Below are positions 34,873-43,131 of a stretch of 64,000 nt of DNA, one piece after another. The DNA is taken from the NCBI GenBank assembly GCA_963824885.1, contig CAWGQN010000008.1, positions 56,952 through 120,951 on the forward strand, written 5' to 3'. The notes under the pieces were generated by a model. The model saw only the letters and a list, made by a program, of their open reading frames with translations. It was not told the origin of the DNA and searched no databases. This DNA comes from CAWGQN01 sp963824885 (GTDB lineage: Bacteria; Actinomycetota; Actinomycetes; Actinomycetales; Microbacteriaceae). A program made the translations under genes and the position numbers. The first letter of the stretch is position 1. Every line of letters starts with the position of its first letter.

Positions 34873-36549
34873 ATGCTCAATAGGATAGTCGACCCGCCCG
34901 CTCTCAAACCGGGCACACTTCGCGTGACCCCAATTGGTGGGTTGGGTGAAATTGGCCGCAACATGACGACCTTTGAGGTCGAAGGCAAGATCCTCATTAT
35001 TGATTGCGGTGTGCTGTTTCCCGAAGAAACGCAGCCCGGCGTCGACCTGATCTTGCCCGATTTTTCGCCTATTGCTGATCGACTTGACGACGTCGTGGGA
35101 GTCGTCTTGACTCACGGTCACGAAGACCACATTGGTGCCGTTCCGTACCTTCTTCGATTGAGACCGGACATTCCACTTATCGGATCGGGTCTGACCCTTG
35201 CACTCGTCGAGGCAAAGCTCAAAGAGCATCGCATCGAATCCTATAGTTTGACTGTCGTAGCCGGGCAGCGAGAAAAGCTCGGGCCGTTTGACCTCGAATT
35301 CGTGGCCGTCAATCATTCCATTCCAGATGCGCTTGCGGTGGTCATGAAGACGTCCGCCGGTACGGTTCTCCACACGGGCGACTTCAAAATGGACCAATTG
35401 CCTCTTGACGGCAGAATTACCGACATGCGCGCATTTGCGCGAATTGGCGAGGAGGGCCTCGATCTTTTTCTTGTGGATTCGACGAACGCGGATGTTCAGG
35501 GGTTTACTCCTCTCGAGCGCTCAATTGGTCCGGTGCTCGACGATGTCATTCGGCGGGCGCCCCGCCGAGTCATAGTCGCGAGTTTTTCGAGCCACGTTCA
35601 CCGTGTTCAGCAGGTCCTTGACGCAGCGCACGCGAACGGCCGGCGCGTCGCGTTGCTCGGTCGATCAATGGTGCGCAACATGACAATCGCGGCGGATCTT
35701 GGTCACCTGAAGATTCCCGACGACGTTCTCGTCGATGTCAAGCAAGCGAGCGATATTCCTGACGACCAAATTGTCTACATGAGCACCGGGTCTCAAGGCG
35801 AACCAATGGCGGTATTGAGCCGCATGGCGAATCGTGACCACCAGGTTCAGCCGGGTGACGGCGACACCGTTATTTTGGCGTCGAGTCTCATTCCCGGCAA
35901 CGAGAACGCGGTGTATCGGGTTATTAATGGCCTCATGAAGCTCGGGGCACACGTTGTTCACAAGGGAAACGCGCGGGTTCACGTCTCGGGCCACGCGTCC
36001 GCGGGAGAGCTGTTGCACGTCTACAACATTTTGAAACCCAAAAACGTGCTTCCCGTCCACGGAGAGCAACGGCATCTGGTTGCAAACGCGCGGCTGGCCA
36101 TAGAGACGGGAGTTGCCGAAGAAAATGTCATCTTGGCCGAAGACGGTACGGTGATCGATTTGACCGACGGAGTGAGCCGCGTTGTCGGGCAACGGGACCT
36201 CGGTTTCGTCTATGTCGACGGCTCGACCGTGGGGGAGATTACCGACGCCGATTTGAAGGATCGACGGATTCTTGGCGAAGAGGGATTCATATCGATCATT
36301 GTGGTCGTCGAGGCCGCGACGGGCCGAGTCATCTCCGGCCCCGAGATTCACGCGAAAGGGTTTGCCGAAGATGCGATTGTGTTCGACGCCGTCAAACCCA
36401 AGATTGCCGCGGCACTCTCGGATGCCGCCCACGGCGGCGTGCGTGATCCCCACGCGCTCGCGCAAATCGTGCGGCGCACGGTGGGGGGCTGGGTCAACGC
36501 GAGTTATCGACGGCGACCAATGATCGTCCCGTTGGTGATCGAGGCGTAG
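34873..36549 (+). CDS. rnj: Ribonuclease J
   Basis: Metallo-beta-lactamase/beta-CASP nuclease with endo- and 5'-to-3' exonuclease activity in RNA maturation and decay. The metal site LTHGHEDHIGAVPYL, the VNHSIPDA and LHTGDFKMD motifs, and the beta-CASP stretch STGSQGEP ... HVSGHASAGEL are present. 558 residues including the C-terminal domain. A strong GAGGAGG ribosome site precedes the ATG. The gene follows dapA closely and ftsK comes 67 bases later. Confidence 0.94.
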   Translation: MLNRIVDPPALKPGTLRVTPIGGLGEIGRNMTTFEVEGKILIIDCGVLFPEETQPGVDLILPDFSPIADRLDDVVGVVLTHGHEDHIGAVPYLLRLRPDIPLIGSGLTLALVEAKLKEHRIESYSLTVVAGQREKLGPFDLEFVAVNHSIPDALAVVMKTSAGTVLHTGDFKMDQLPLDGRITDMRAFARIGEEGLDLFLVDSTNADVQGFTPLERSIGPVLDDVIRRAPRRVIVASFSSHVHRVQQVLDAAHANGRRVALLGRSMVRNMTIAADLGHLKIPDDVLVDVKQASDIPDDQIVYMSTGSQGEPMAVLSRMANRDHQVQPGDGDTVILASSLIPGNENAVYRVINGLMKLGAHVVHKGNARVHVSGHASAGELLHVYNILKPKNVLPVHGEQRHLVANARLAIETGVAEENVILAEDGTVIDLTDGVSRVVGQRDLGFVYVDGSTVGEITDADLKDRRILGEEGFISIIVVVEAATGRVISGPEIHAKGFAEDAIVFDAVKPKIAAALSDAAHGGVRDPHALAQIVRRTVGGWVNASYRRRPMIVPLVIEA

Positions 36550-36616
36550 TGATGGTTCGTCAACACCCGAAGTTCGTGACAAGGGGCCAACGGTAGCTGC
36601 CGCTAGCGTTGACAAC

Positions 36617-39286
36617 ATGGCTTCCACAACCAAGACTCCGGCGCGGGGCCGACCAAAGAGCGGCTCGCCACGCTCGAGTGGCCCACACCAAAAAACGCGA
36701 AAATATCCCGTTCCCGAGGCAAAGCGCGCCGCCATCACGAGACTGTGGCTCGGTCTCGCGCATATCGTGGGCGGTGCCGCTCGGGTCTTAGGGCCCGAGA
36801 GACTCGCGAAAGAAGAACGGCGCGACGGGATCCCGTTTTTTCTGGTGATTCTCGCAATCGTTGGGGCGATTGTGGAGTGGTTCCAAGCGTCCCATCCGGC
36901 TGCCATTGCCTTGGACTCGTGGACATTTGGCGGTTTGTTCGGGCGGCTTGCTTTCGCGCTGCCCGTTGTGATGGTGTTATTCGCGGCGTGGTTGTTTCGG
37001 CACCCCAGTTCCGTGCACGACAACGGGCGACTTGGTGTGGGCTTTGCGGTTCTGGTGACCGGAATCTCGAGCCTGTGCCATCTCGCTACCGGGCAACCAT
37101 CGCCCGACGACGGAATGCCGGGTCTCGCGCGTGCGGGTGGAGTCCTCGGCTGGGTAGCGGCGGCGCCGTTGGCGGCGCTTGTCACTCAAACCGGCGCGGT
37201 CGTCGTGGCCGTCGGACTCGTCGCTCTGTCGGTTTTGATTATTACCAAAACGCCTCCCAATCGAATACGCGGACGCTTGCGGGAATTCTATGGATACCTT
37301 TTTGGCGAATCGGGTGGTGACGCGCGCGACGCAGACGGTGCAGACGGGATGCTTCCGGAAGCCACCGAACTCAGTCGCGATAATGCGCCGAACGTGCCGT
37401 GGTGGCGGAGAAACAAGGTCTCGCGCGAAAGTGCATCGGCGTTTGACAGCCCGGTGGTGCATCACGCGTCGACGGAAGACCTCGGCGGATTATTGAGTTC
37501 GGAGCTTCTCGACACGACGAGACCCGCAGACGATTCTGCGGCTGATTCGGATGCGTCGTTAGCAGCTTCGCATCCGACAAGCTTGCGCGATGATTCGGTC
37601 ACGGAAGCAATTCCCGAATTTGCTCGTGGATCCGACGACGGTGCGCGGGCCACCGGCGATTTCGAGACCAGCGTGAGCGAGGGCGCTCGAGGATCTAGTG
37701 ACCTTGCGGCCGTCGGGCCGTACGTATTGCCATCTGCCGCGACTCTCTCCGCGGGCACCCCGGCAAAGGCTCGATCACACGTGAACGATGAAATAGTGCA
37801 ATCGATTACGGACGTGCTCAAGCAGTTTCAGGTCAACGCGACGGTCACTGGTTTTTCGCGCGGGCCGACTGTAACTCGGTACGAAATTGAGTTGGGTCCC
37901 GGGGTCAAGGTTGAGCGCGTCACGGCCCTCAGCAAGAACCTGTCGTACTCGGTAGCGAGTAACGAAGTGCGAATTTTGTCGCCCATTCCCGGAAAGAGCG
38001 CTATTGGCGTCGAGATTCCAAATTCGGATCGAGAAATTGTTTCTCTCGGTGACGTATTGAGATCTCGAGCGGCCGCGGGAAGTTCACACCCAATGACGAT
38101 CGGGGTCGGCAAAGACGTCGAGGGCGGGTTCGTTGTCGCCAATCTTGCAAAGATGCCCCACTTGTTGGTCGCCGGGTCGACGGGGTCGGGGAAGTCGAGT
38201 TTTGTGAACTCGATGATCACGAGCCTGTTAATGCGCGCAAAGCCGCAAGACGTTCGCATGGTTCTGATTGATCCAAAGCGAGTAGAGCTGACAATTTACG
38301 CCGGGGTTCCGCACCTCATTACGCCGATCATTACCAATCCCAAAAAGGCCGCCGAGGCGCTTCAGTGGGTTGTTAAAGAAATGGACATGCGTTACGACGA
38401 TCTGGCGAGCTTTGGATTTCGTCACATCGACGATTTCAATAAGGCCGTCGTGAACGACGAGATTGTTTTGCCGGTTGGCAGCGACAGAACCCTCACACCG
38501 TATCCGTACCTTCTCGTCGTCGTTGACGAACTGGCCGACCTAATGATGGTCGCGCCACGAGATGTTGAAGACTCAATTGTTCGCATTACGCAATTGGCGC
38601 GCGCGTCGGGTATTCACCTCGTGCTCGCGACGCAGCGGCCAAGCGTCGACGTGGTCACGGGCCTGATCAAAGCGAACGTGCCGAGCAGACTCGCGTTTGC
38701 GGTCACGAGTGTGACCGATTCGCGCGTGATTCTCGACCAATCGGGCGCTGACAAGCTTATTGGGCAGGGTGACGGCTTATTCCTCCCGATGGGATCGAAC
38801 AAGGCGGTCCGCGTTCAAGGCGCGTGGGTCAGTGAAAATGAAATCGCCCGGGTCGTCGAGCACGTCACGCGTCAGGCTCGTCCCGAGTATCGTAAGGACG
38901 TCACCGCGTCGGCCCAGCGAAAAGAGGTTGACTCCGACATCGGCGACGACCTCGACGTGCTCCTTTCCGCGGCCGAACTCGTCGTGTCAACGCAATTCGG
39001 ATCGACCTCGATGCTTCAGCGCAAGTTGCGGGTGGGATTCGCGAAGGCCGGCCGACTGATGGATCTCCTGGAGTCCCGCGAAATTGTCGGGCCGTCAGAG
39101 GGGTCCAAAGCGCGCGACGTGCTCGTTACCGCGGAGCAGCTCCCCGGCGTGTTGGCTGGCCTCCGCGGTGAAACACCTGATGGTGCGGTCGCGAGCCACG
39201 TCGCTTCTCCAGCACAATCGTTCGGATCCGGCGACGCCTCGGTCGAGACCGATGAAAACTCGAGGCAGTTGGCGGGGCAAGATTGA
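36617..39286 (+). CDS. ftsK: DNA translocase FtsK/SpoIIIE
   Basis: Septum-located, ATP-driven DNA pump that clears the chromosome from the closing septum. The 889-residue protein has four membrane helices near residues 70-220, then an acidic, Ser/Ala-rich linker (about 230-390). The alpha/beta motor domain (about 395-750) has GSTGSGKSSFVNSM (Walker A) and LLVVVDELADLMM (Walker B). A winged-helix gamma domain (about 790-860) would read chromosome polarity sequences. It stands 4 bases before the pgsA-cinA gene. Confidence 0.94.
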   Translation: MASTTKTPARGRPKSGSPRSSGPHQKTRKYPVPEAKRAAITRLWLGLAHIVGGAARVLGPERLAKEERRDGIPFFLVILAIVGAIVEWFQASHPAAIALDSWTFGGLFGRLAFALPVVMVLFAAWLFRHPSSVHDNGRLGVGFAVLVTGISSLCHLATGQPSPDDGMPGLARAGGVLGWVAAAPLAALVTQTGAVVVAVGLVALSVLIITKTPPNRIRGRLREFYGYLFGESGGDARDADGADGMLPEATELSRDNAPNVPWWRRNKVSRESASAFDSPVVHHASTEDLGGLLSSELLDTTRPADDSAADSDASLAASHPTSLRDDSVTEAIPEFARGSDDGARATGDFETSVSEGARGSSDLAAVGPYVLPSAATLSAGTPAKARSHVNDEIVQSITDVLKQFQVNATVTGFSRGPTVTRYEIELGPGVKVERVTALSKNLSYSVASNEVRILSPIPGKSAIGVEIPNSDREIVSLGDVLRSRAAAGSSHPMTIGVGKDVEGGFVVANLAKMPHLLVAGSTGSGKSSFVNSMITSLLMRAKPQDVRMVLIDPKRVELTIYAGVPHLITPIITNPKKAAEALQWVVKEMDMRYDDLASFGFRHIDDFNKAVVNDEIVLPVGSDRTLTPYPYLLVVVDELADLMMVAPRDVEDSIVRITQLARASGIHLVLATQRPSVDVVTGLIKANVPSRLAFAVTSVTDSRVILDQSGADKLIGQGDGLFLPMGSNKAVRVQGAWVSENEIARVVEHVTRQARPEYRKDVTASAQRKEVDSDIGDDLDVLLSAAELVVSTQFGSTSMLQRKLRVGFAKAGRLMDLLESREIVGPSEGSKARDVLVTAEQLPGVLAGLRGETPDGAVASHVASPAQSFGSGDASVETDENSRQLAGQD

Positions 39287-39290
39287 CCTG

Positions 39291-40484
39291 GTGGCGACGA
39301 ACGACGTGGATTCCGTGACGGAAACGCCGAGCAAGTGGAATGTGCCCAACGTAATCACGGTGGCACGAATTCTTCTCGCCCCCGTTTTCGTGTGGCTCGT
39401 GTTAGTCGACAACGGAGCGAACGGGGTTGCTCGGTATTTCTCAGCGGGACTCTTCGTGCTCGCAATTGCAACAGACGGGATTGACGGAGCTATCGCTCGG
39501 CGTCGAAATCTCGTGACCAATTTTGGCGCGATTCTCGATCCAATCGCCGACAAGCTTCTCATTGGCGGCGCGGTCGTGTCACTGTCGATCCTGAACGAGT
39601 TACCGTGGTGGGTCACGACGGTCATTCTTGTCCGCGAGGCCGGTGTCACGCTCTTGCGATTCGCGGTGGTAAAAAAACGCGTGATCCCTGCGTCGCGCGG
39701 CGGTAAGTTTAAAACGGTTCTCCAGTCAATCGCGGTCGGTCTCGCACTTGTGCCGTTGTCGACTCTCGTTGGGAACTGGATTAACGGCCTTAACGCGGTC
39801 GTCATGAGTCTTGCCCTCGTTGTGACGGTTCTTACCGGCCTCGATTACCTCGCGCAAGCGGTAGAACACCGCGGTCGAACCGCATCGCGGGACGATGAAA
39901 CCGTCCGTCGACCGGTGCTGTCCGATTTAGTCCGCGAGGATCGCGCGGCTCACAAGCGGTGGGATGACGCGGGCGCTTCAATTGATCCTGTGACGCTTTC
40001 GTCGGTCGAGAACCTTCTCGAGTCAATGGCCCGGCGGGGTCTGTCAATCGCCGTCGCGGAGTCTCTGACCGGTGGTCTCGTTGCATCGACACTCACTCGG
40101 CCGCCGGGAGCATCGCGAGTATTCTCCGGCGGTCTGGTCGCTTATCAGGCGGAATCAAAACACGCGCTTCTCGGCGTCGAGGCGGCCACGTTGTCACAGT
40201 ACGGTCCGGTTCATCCCGAAGTCGCTCGGCAAATGGCCGAACGCGTGCGAACGCTCTTCACGATCAATGGAGGTTCGGCGGCGATTGGTGTGTCAACGAC
40301 CGGAGTAGCGGGTCCCGATTCTTCGCACGGTACACCCGTCGGAACCGTGTTTGTCGGCATTGCGGTCGGAAACGACGCGCGCGTGATCGAATTGGCGTTG
40401 TCGGGGACTCGTGACCAGATTCGAGCGCGAGTCGTCGAGCACGTGCTGAAAATTATTGTCGATCAGGTTGGCGACGCGGGGTGA
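39291..40484 (+). CDS. pgsA: PgsA-CinA fusion: phosphatidylglycerophosphate synthase joined to nicotinamide-nucleotide amidase
   Basis: One 397-residue frame holds two normally separate proteins. Residues about 1-190 are a membrane CDP-alcohol phosphatidyltransferase with the full motif DG-x2-AR-x8-G-x3-D-x3-D (residues about 65-87), as in PgsA, which makes phosphatidylglycerophosphate. Residues about 235-397 are a CinA C-terminal domain (PncC) with AVAESLTGGLVAS and TTGVAGPDSSHGTPVGTVFVG, which deamidates NMN. A charged linker of about 45 residues joins them, with no stop and no convincing internal ribosome site. In relatives these are adjacent genes, so fusion by loss of a stop is likely. 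The GTG at 39291 is 4 bases after the ftsK stop. Confidence 0.85.
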   Translation: MATNDVDSVTETPSKWNVPNVITVARILLAPVFVWLVLVDNGANGVARYFSAGLFVLAIATDGIDGAIARRRNLVTNFGAILDPIADKLLIGGAVVSLSILNELPWWVTTVILVREAGVTLLRFAVVKKRVIPASRGGKFKTVLQSIAVGLALVPLSTLVGNWINGLNAVVMSLALVVTVLTGLDYLAQAVEHRGRTASRDDETVRRPVLSDLVREDRAAHKRWDDAGASIDPVTLSSVENLLESMARRGLSIAVAESLTGGLVASTLTRPPGASRVFSGGLVAYQAESKHALLGVEAATLSQYGPVHPEVARQMAERVRTLFTINGGSAAIGVSTTGVAGPDSSHGTPVGTVFVGIAVGNDARVIELALSGTRDQIRARVVEHVLKIIVDQVGDAG

Positions 40485-40511
40485 TGTGGATATCGCGCCC
40501 CTTATTTTTCC

Positions 40512-40539
40512 TTGAGTTGAGGGCAATTGACTCAATTTT
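40512..40539 (+). terminator. Possible weak terminator after pgsA-cinA
   Basis: TTGAGT at 40512-40517 can pair with ACTCAA at 40530-40535 around a 12-base loop, and a TTTTA run follows. The stem is only 6 bp and AT-rich, so this is tentative. It lies 28 bases after the stop. Confidence 0.35.
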
Positions 40540-40661
40540 ATTGGCGTTGGAGGACCAAATGGGGAATGCTTATGGTTTCCTCGTGGTTACATGTGACGAG
40601 TTAACAAGAAAAGTCCAGACATCGTGACTAGAGTTTCTAATCGATTTGTTTCAGATGTGTC

Positions 40662-40674
40662 CCGCTCGTTGCGG
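40662..40674 (+). promoter_or_regulatory. Palindrome before the ClgR-like gene (possible operator)
   Basis: CCGC at 40662-40665 and GCGG at 40671-40674 are inverted around five bases, 32 bases before the ClgR-like start. Autoregulation through a GC-rich palindrome is known for ClgR in other actinobacteria. The match to a published consensus cannot be claimed from memory, so this is a guess from position. Confidence 0.25.
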
Positions 40675-40705
40675 AAGCGATTGTAAGGCAGTGAAGGAGG
40701 GTCCC

Positions 40706-41014
40706 ATGGTTCTAGTTCGTCAAGAAATCGGCGACGTTCTGCGAGACTTTCGCCTCCAGAAACGCCGCACCCTTCGCCAGGTCGCTGGTAAGGCGAGCGT
40801 TGCACTTGGTTATTTGAGCGAAGTCGAGCGGGGCCAAAAAGAGGCGTCGTCCGAGATTCTCGCGTCGGTCGCGGATGCTCTTGAGACCCCAATTTCAGTC
40901 ATCATGCGTGAAGTCGGTGATCGGCTTGCTGTTCTTGAGGGGATCGATCCAATTCCCGACACGGTGCCCGACGAGTTTGTTGCGGGTTTTGACATTGATC
41001 TCGTCGCTCGCTAG
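40706..41014 (+). CDS. XRE/ClgR-like transcriptional regulator
   Basis: A 102-residue DNA-binding protein. The helix-turn-helix (about residues 10-65, LRDFRLQKRRTLRQVAGKA then LGYLSEVERGQKEAS) matches ClgR, which in actinobacteria activates clp protease genes and is found just upstream of recA. A C-terminal tail of about 35 residues, ending acidic, also fits. The start is fixed by AAGGAGGG 4 bases before the ATG. It probably heads the cluster with DUF3046 and recA but has its own upstream region of about 220 bases. Confidence 0.85.
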   Translation: MVLVRQEIGDVLRDFRLQKRRTLRQVAGKASVALGYLSEVERGQKEASSEILASVADALETPISVIMREVGDRLAVLEGIDPIPDTVPDEFVAGFDIDLVAR

Positions 41015-41058
41015 TTGATTCTCACGCAGTGTGAGGGGTACGAACGTGTGCGTGAGCC

Positions 41059-41286
41059 ATGCGTCTGAGTGATTTTCGACGGATGGTAGAAGACGAGTAC
41101 GGTCGCGCTTATGGTCGCGTCATAACGCGTGACTTGGCCTTGAGTGAGTTTGATGGGTGCAGCGCTGATGAGGCGCTCGCTCGTGGTTGCGAGCCGCGTG
41201 CGGTGTGGCTTTCCCTCGCTCGCGCGTGTGATGTTCCTTCGTCGCGGTGGCACGGAGTTGCCCGACCGAGCCAACGCCGAAAATAG
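41059..41286 (+). CDS. DUF3046 family protein
   Basis: A 75-residue protein starting MRLSDFRRMVEDEYG and containing SRDL-like ITRDLALSEFDGCSADEAL, which is the DUF3046 pattern. Short proteins of this family almost always sit directly before recA in actinobacteria. Function unknown. The recA promoter region with an SOS box follows. Confidence 0.85.
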   Translation: MRLSDFRRMVEDEYGRAYGRVITRDLALSEFDGCSADEALARGCEPRAVWLSLARACDVPSSRWHGVARPSQRRK

Positions 41287-41308
41287 GTCGACGCGGCGTG
41301 TCTTTTTA

Positions 41309-41324
41309 TCGAAAGTGTGTTCGA
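41309..41324 (+). promoter_or_regulatory. LexA-binding SOS box upstream of recA
   Basis: TCGAAAGTGTGTTCGA is a 16-base near-palindrome: TCGAA, six bases, TTCGA. It differs from the actinobacterial LexA consensus TCGAAC-N4-GTTCGA at one base. It lies 139 bases before the recA start and 23 bases after the DUF3046 stop, the expected place. Confidence 0.8.
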
Positions 41325-41462
41325 TTATTGATAGGCTCGTGCCCAGGTCAATGTGCTGATTGGCTTTGAACAGACATAGTGGCGAACCGGTGATGTGTCA
41401 GGGGTCCGGCGTACTGTCGAATTCGTCCGCACACCGAATACACGCCTTCAGAGGAGTCACCG

Positions 41463-42571
41463 ATGCCATCACTAGCAGATCGCGAAAAGGCGCTTGAAAC
41501 CGCGCTCGCTCAAATTGACCGGCAGTTCGGCAAGGGGTCCGTCATGCGGCTCGGCAGTGACGAGCGTGCGCCCGTTGAGGTGATTCCAACCGGATCGATT
41601 GCACTCGATGTTGCCCTCGGAATCGGCGGGCTTCCTCGTGGCCGAATCGTTGAAATCTACGGGCCTGAATCCTCCGGTAAGACAACGCTCACGCTTCACG
41701 CAATTGCAAATGCTCAGCGGGCGGGTGGAATCGCCGCGTTTATCGACGCCGAGCACGCACTCGATCCCGACTACGCGAAAATGCTGGGTGTCGACATTGA
41801 CGCGCTCTTGGTCTCACAGCCCGACACGGGAGAACAGGCTCTAGAGATTGCCGACATGCTGATTCGCTCGGGTTCGATTGATCTGGTCGTCATTGACTCG
41901 GTTGCGGCGCTTGTTCCTCGCGCTGAAATTGAAGGAGATATGGGAGATGCTCATGTGGGCCTCCAAGCGCGCCTCATGTCGCAAGCGCTGCGAAAGCTTA
42001 CCGGCGGATTAACCAGACGAAGACAACCGCGATTTTCATTAACCAATTGAGGGAGAAAATCGGTGTGTTCTTCGGAAGTCCAGAAACGACCGCAGGCGGA
42101 AAGGCACTCAAGTTCTACGCCTCTATTCGGCTAGATATTCGTCGCATAGAAACGCTCAAAGATGGTGCCGATGCGGTCGGAAACCGCACTCGTGTCAAGG
42201 TCGTAAAAAACAAGATGGCACCGCCGTTCAAGCAAGCCGAGTTTGACATTCTTTACGGTGTTGGCATTTCCCGCGAGGGGAGTCTTATCGACTTCGGGGT
42301 TGAGCACGAAATAGTGAGAAAGTCGGGTTCGTGGTACACGTATGACGGTGATCAGCTCGGGCAAGGCAAAGAAAACTCGCGTCAGTTCCTTCTAGATAAT
42401 CCGGCAATCGCTAACGAAATTGAAAATAAGATCAAAGCCAAGCTCGGTGTGGCGGGCGGCGACGAGAGCGGTGTGCGTCGTGAGAGTTCCACGAGTGTGC
42501 CCACCGTTTCGAGCGTGGCCCCAATTGTTGAAACCATTCGACGTCAAACCGTGGCCCGCAAGGGCGCATGA
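41463..42571 (+). pseudogene. recA: RecA recombinase, frameshifted as sequenced (probable sequence error)
   Basis: RecA drives homologous recombination and LexA self-cleavage. The first part encodes a normal N-terminus and ATPase core (IYGPESSGKTTL Walker A, LVVIDSVAALVPRAEIEG, LMSQALRKLTGGL). After Gly-Leu at about 42008-42011 the frame changes. The expected N-Q-T-K-T-T-A-I-F-I-N-Q-L-R is encoded one base off, then EKIGVFFGSPETTAGGKALKFYASIRLDIRR runs on to the stop at 42571. One A missing in TTAAAC would explain it and give 369 residues. All other RecA motifs are intact and recX overlaps the stop, so a sequence error is more likely than gene loss. Confidence 0.9.
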
Positions 42572-43119
42572 CCACGACCCGCGGGCGCGACGAGCACCTC
42601 GCTCCGGTGACGGTACTACCGGGCACTATCACTGCGGTACGTGCGGGCGATGTTGAAAACGCTCGAGTGGAACGGGTCATGATTGAGCGGCTCGCTCGAC
42701 GTCGGCTCTCGACGCGGGAGGTGTCTCGCGCACTTCACGAAGAATCAATTGAGACCGAACGCATTCCCGCTTGGCTTTCCAGATACGAAGAGCTGGGATA
42801 CGTCGACGATGACGTGCTTGCGCACGACATTGTGGCCCTGTGCCGTGCACGCAAAGGGCTCGGGAGAGTGGCGATCGAGCACGAACTTCGACGCCGCGAT
42901 ATTCCCGACGCGATTGTGTGTGCGGTACTGAACGAAATCAGCGGCGACGACGAAAGCACCGCGGCAGACGCGATTGCCGCAAAACGTCTCGTTCAACTGA
43001 GTTCGAACGACGACGACGTTGCGCGGCGGCGGCTTACCGCGTTCCTGCTGCGCAAGGGGTATTCGGCCGAAACGACGCGGAATGCCGTTCGCACGGCCTT
43101 CCTATCGCGCGACTCGTAG
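42568..43119 (+). CDS. recX: Regulatory protein RecX
   Basis: Modulates RecA filaments. 183 residues, mostly helical, with three-helix repeats containing RLARRRLSTREVSRAL, ELGYVDDDVLAHDIV and the C-terminal RLTAFLLRKGYSAETTRNAV, as in RecX. The ATG overlaps the recA stop by four bases, so RecX should be made in step with RecA. The N-terminal 30 residues are not conserved. Confidence 0.88.
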   Translation: MTTTRGRDEHLAPVTVLPGTITAVRAGDVENARVERVMIERLARRRLSTREVSRALHEESIETERIPAWLSRYEELGYVDDDVLAHDIVALCRARKGLGRVAIEHELRRRDIPDAIVCAVLNEISGDDESTAADAIAAKRLVQLSSNDDDVARRRLTAFLLRKGYSAETTRNAVRTAFLSRDS

Positions 43120-43131
43120 ACTAGATCGATC

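Noticed and set aside
41990..42060. Intein or programmed frameshift in recA
   Set aside because: No inserted sequence is present, and the local TTAACC is not a slippery sequence; a one-base loss is simpler.
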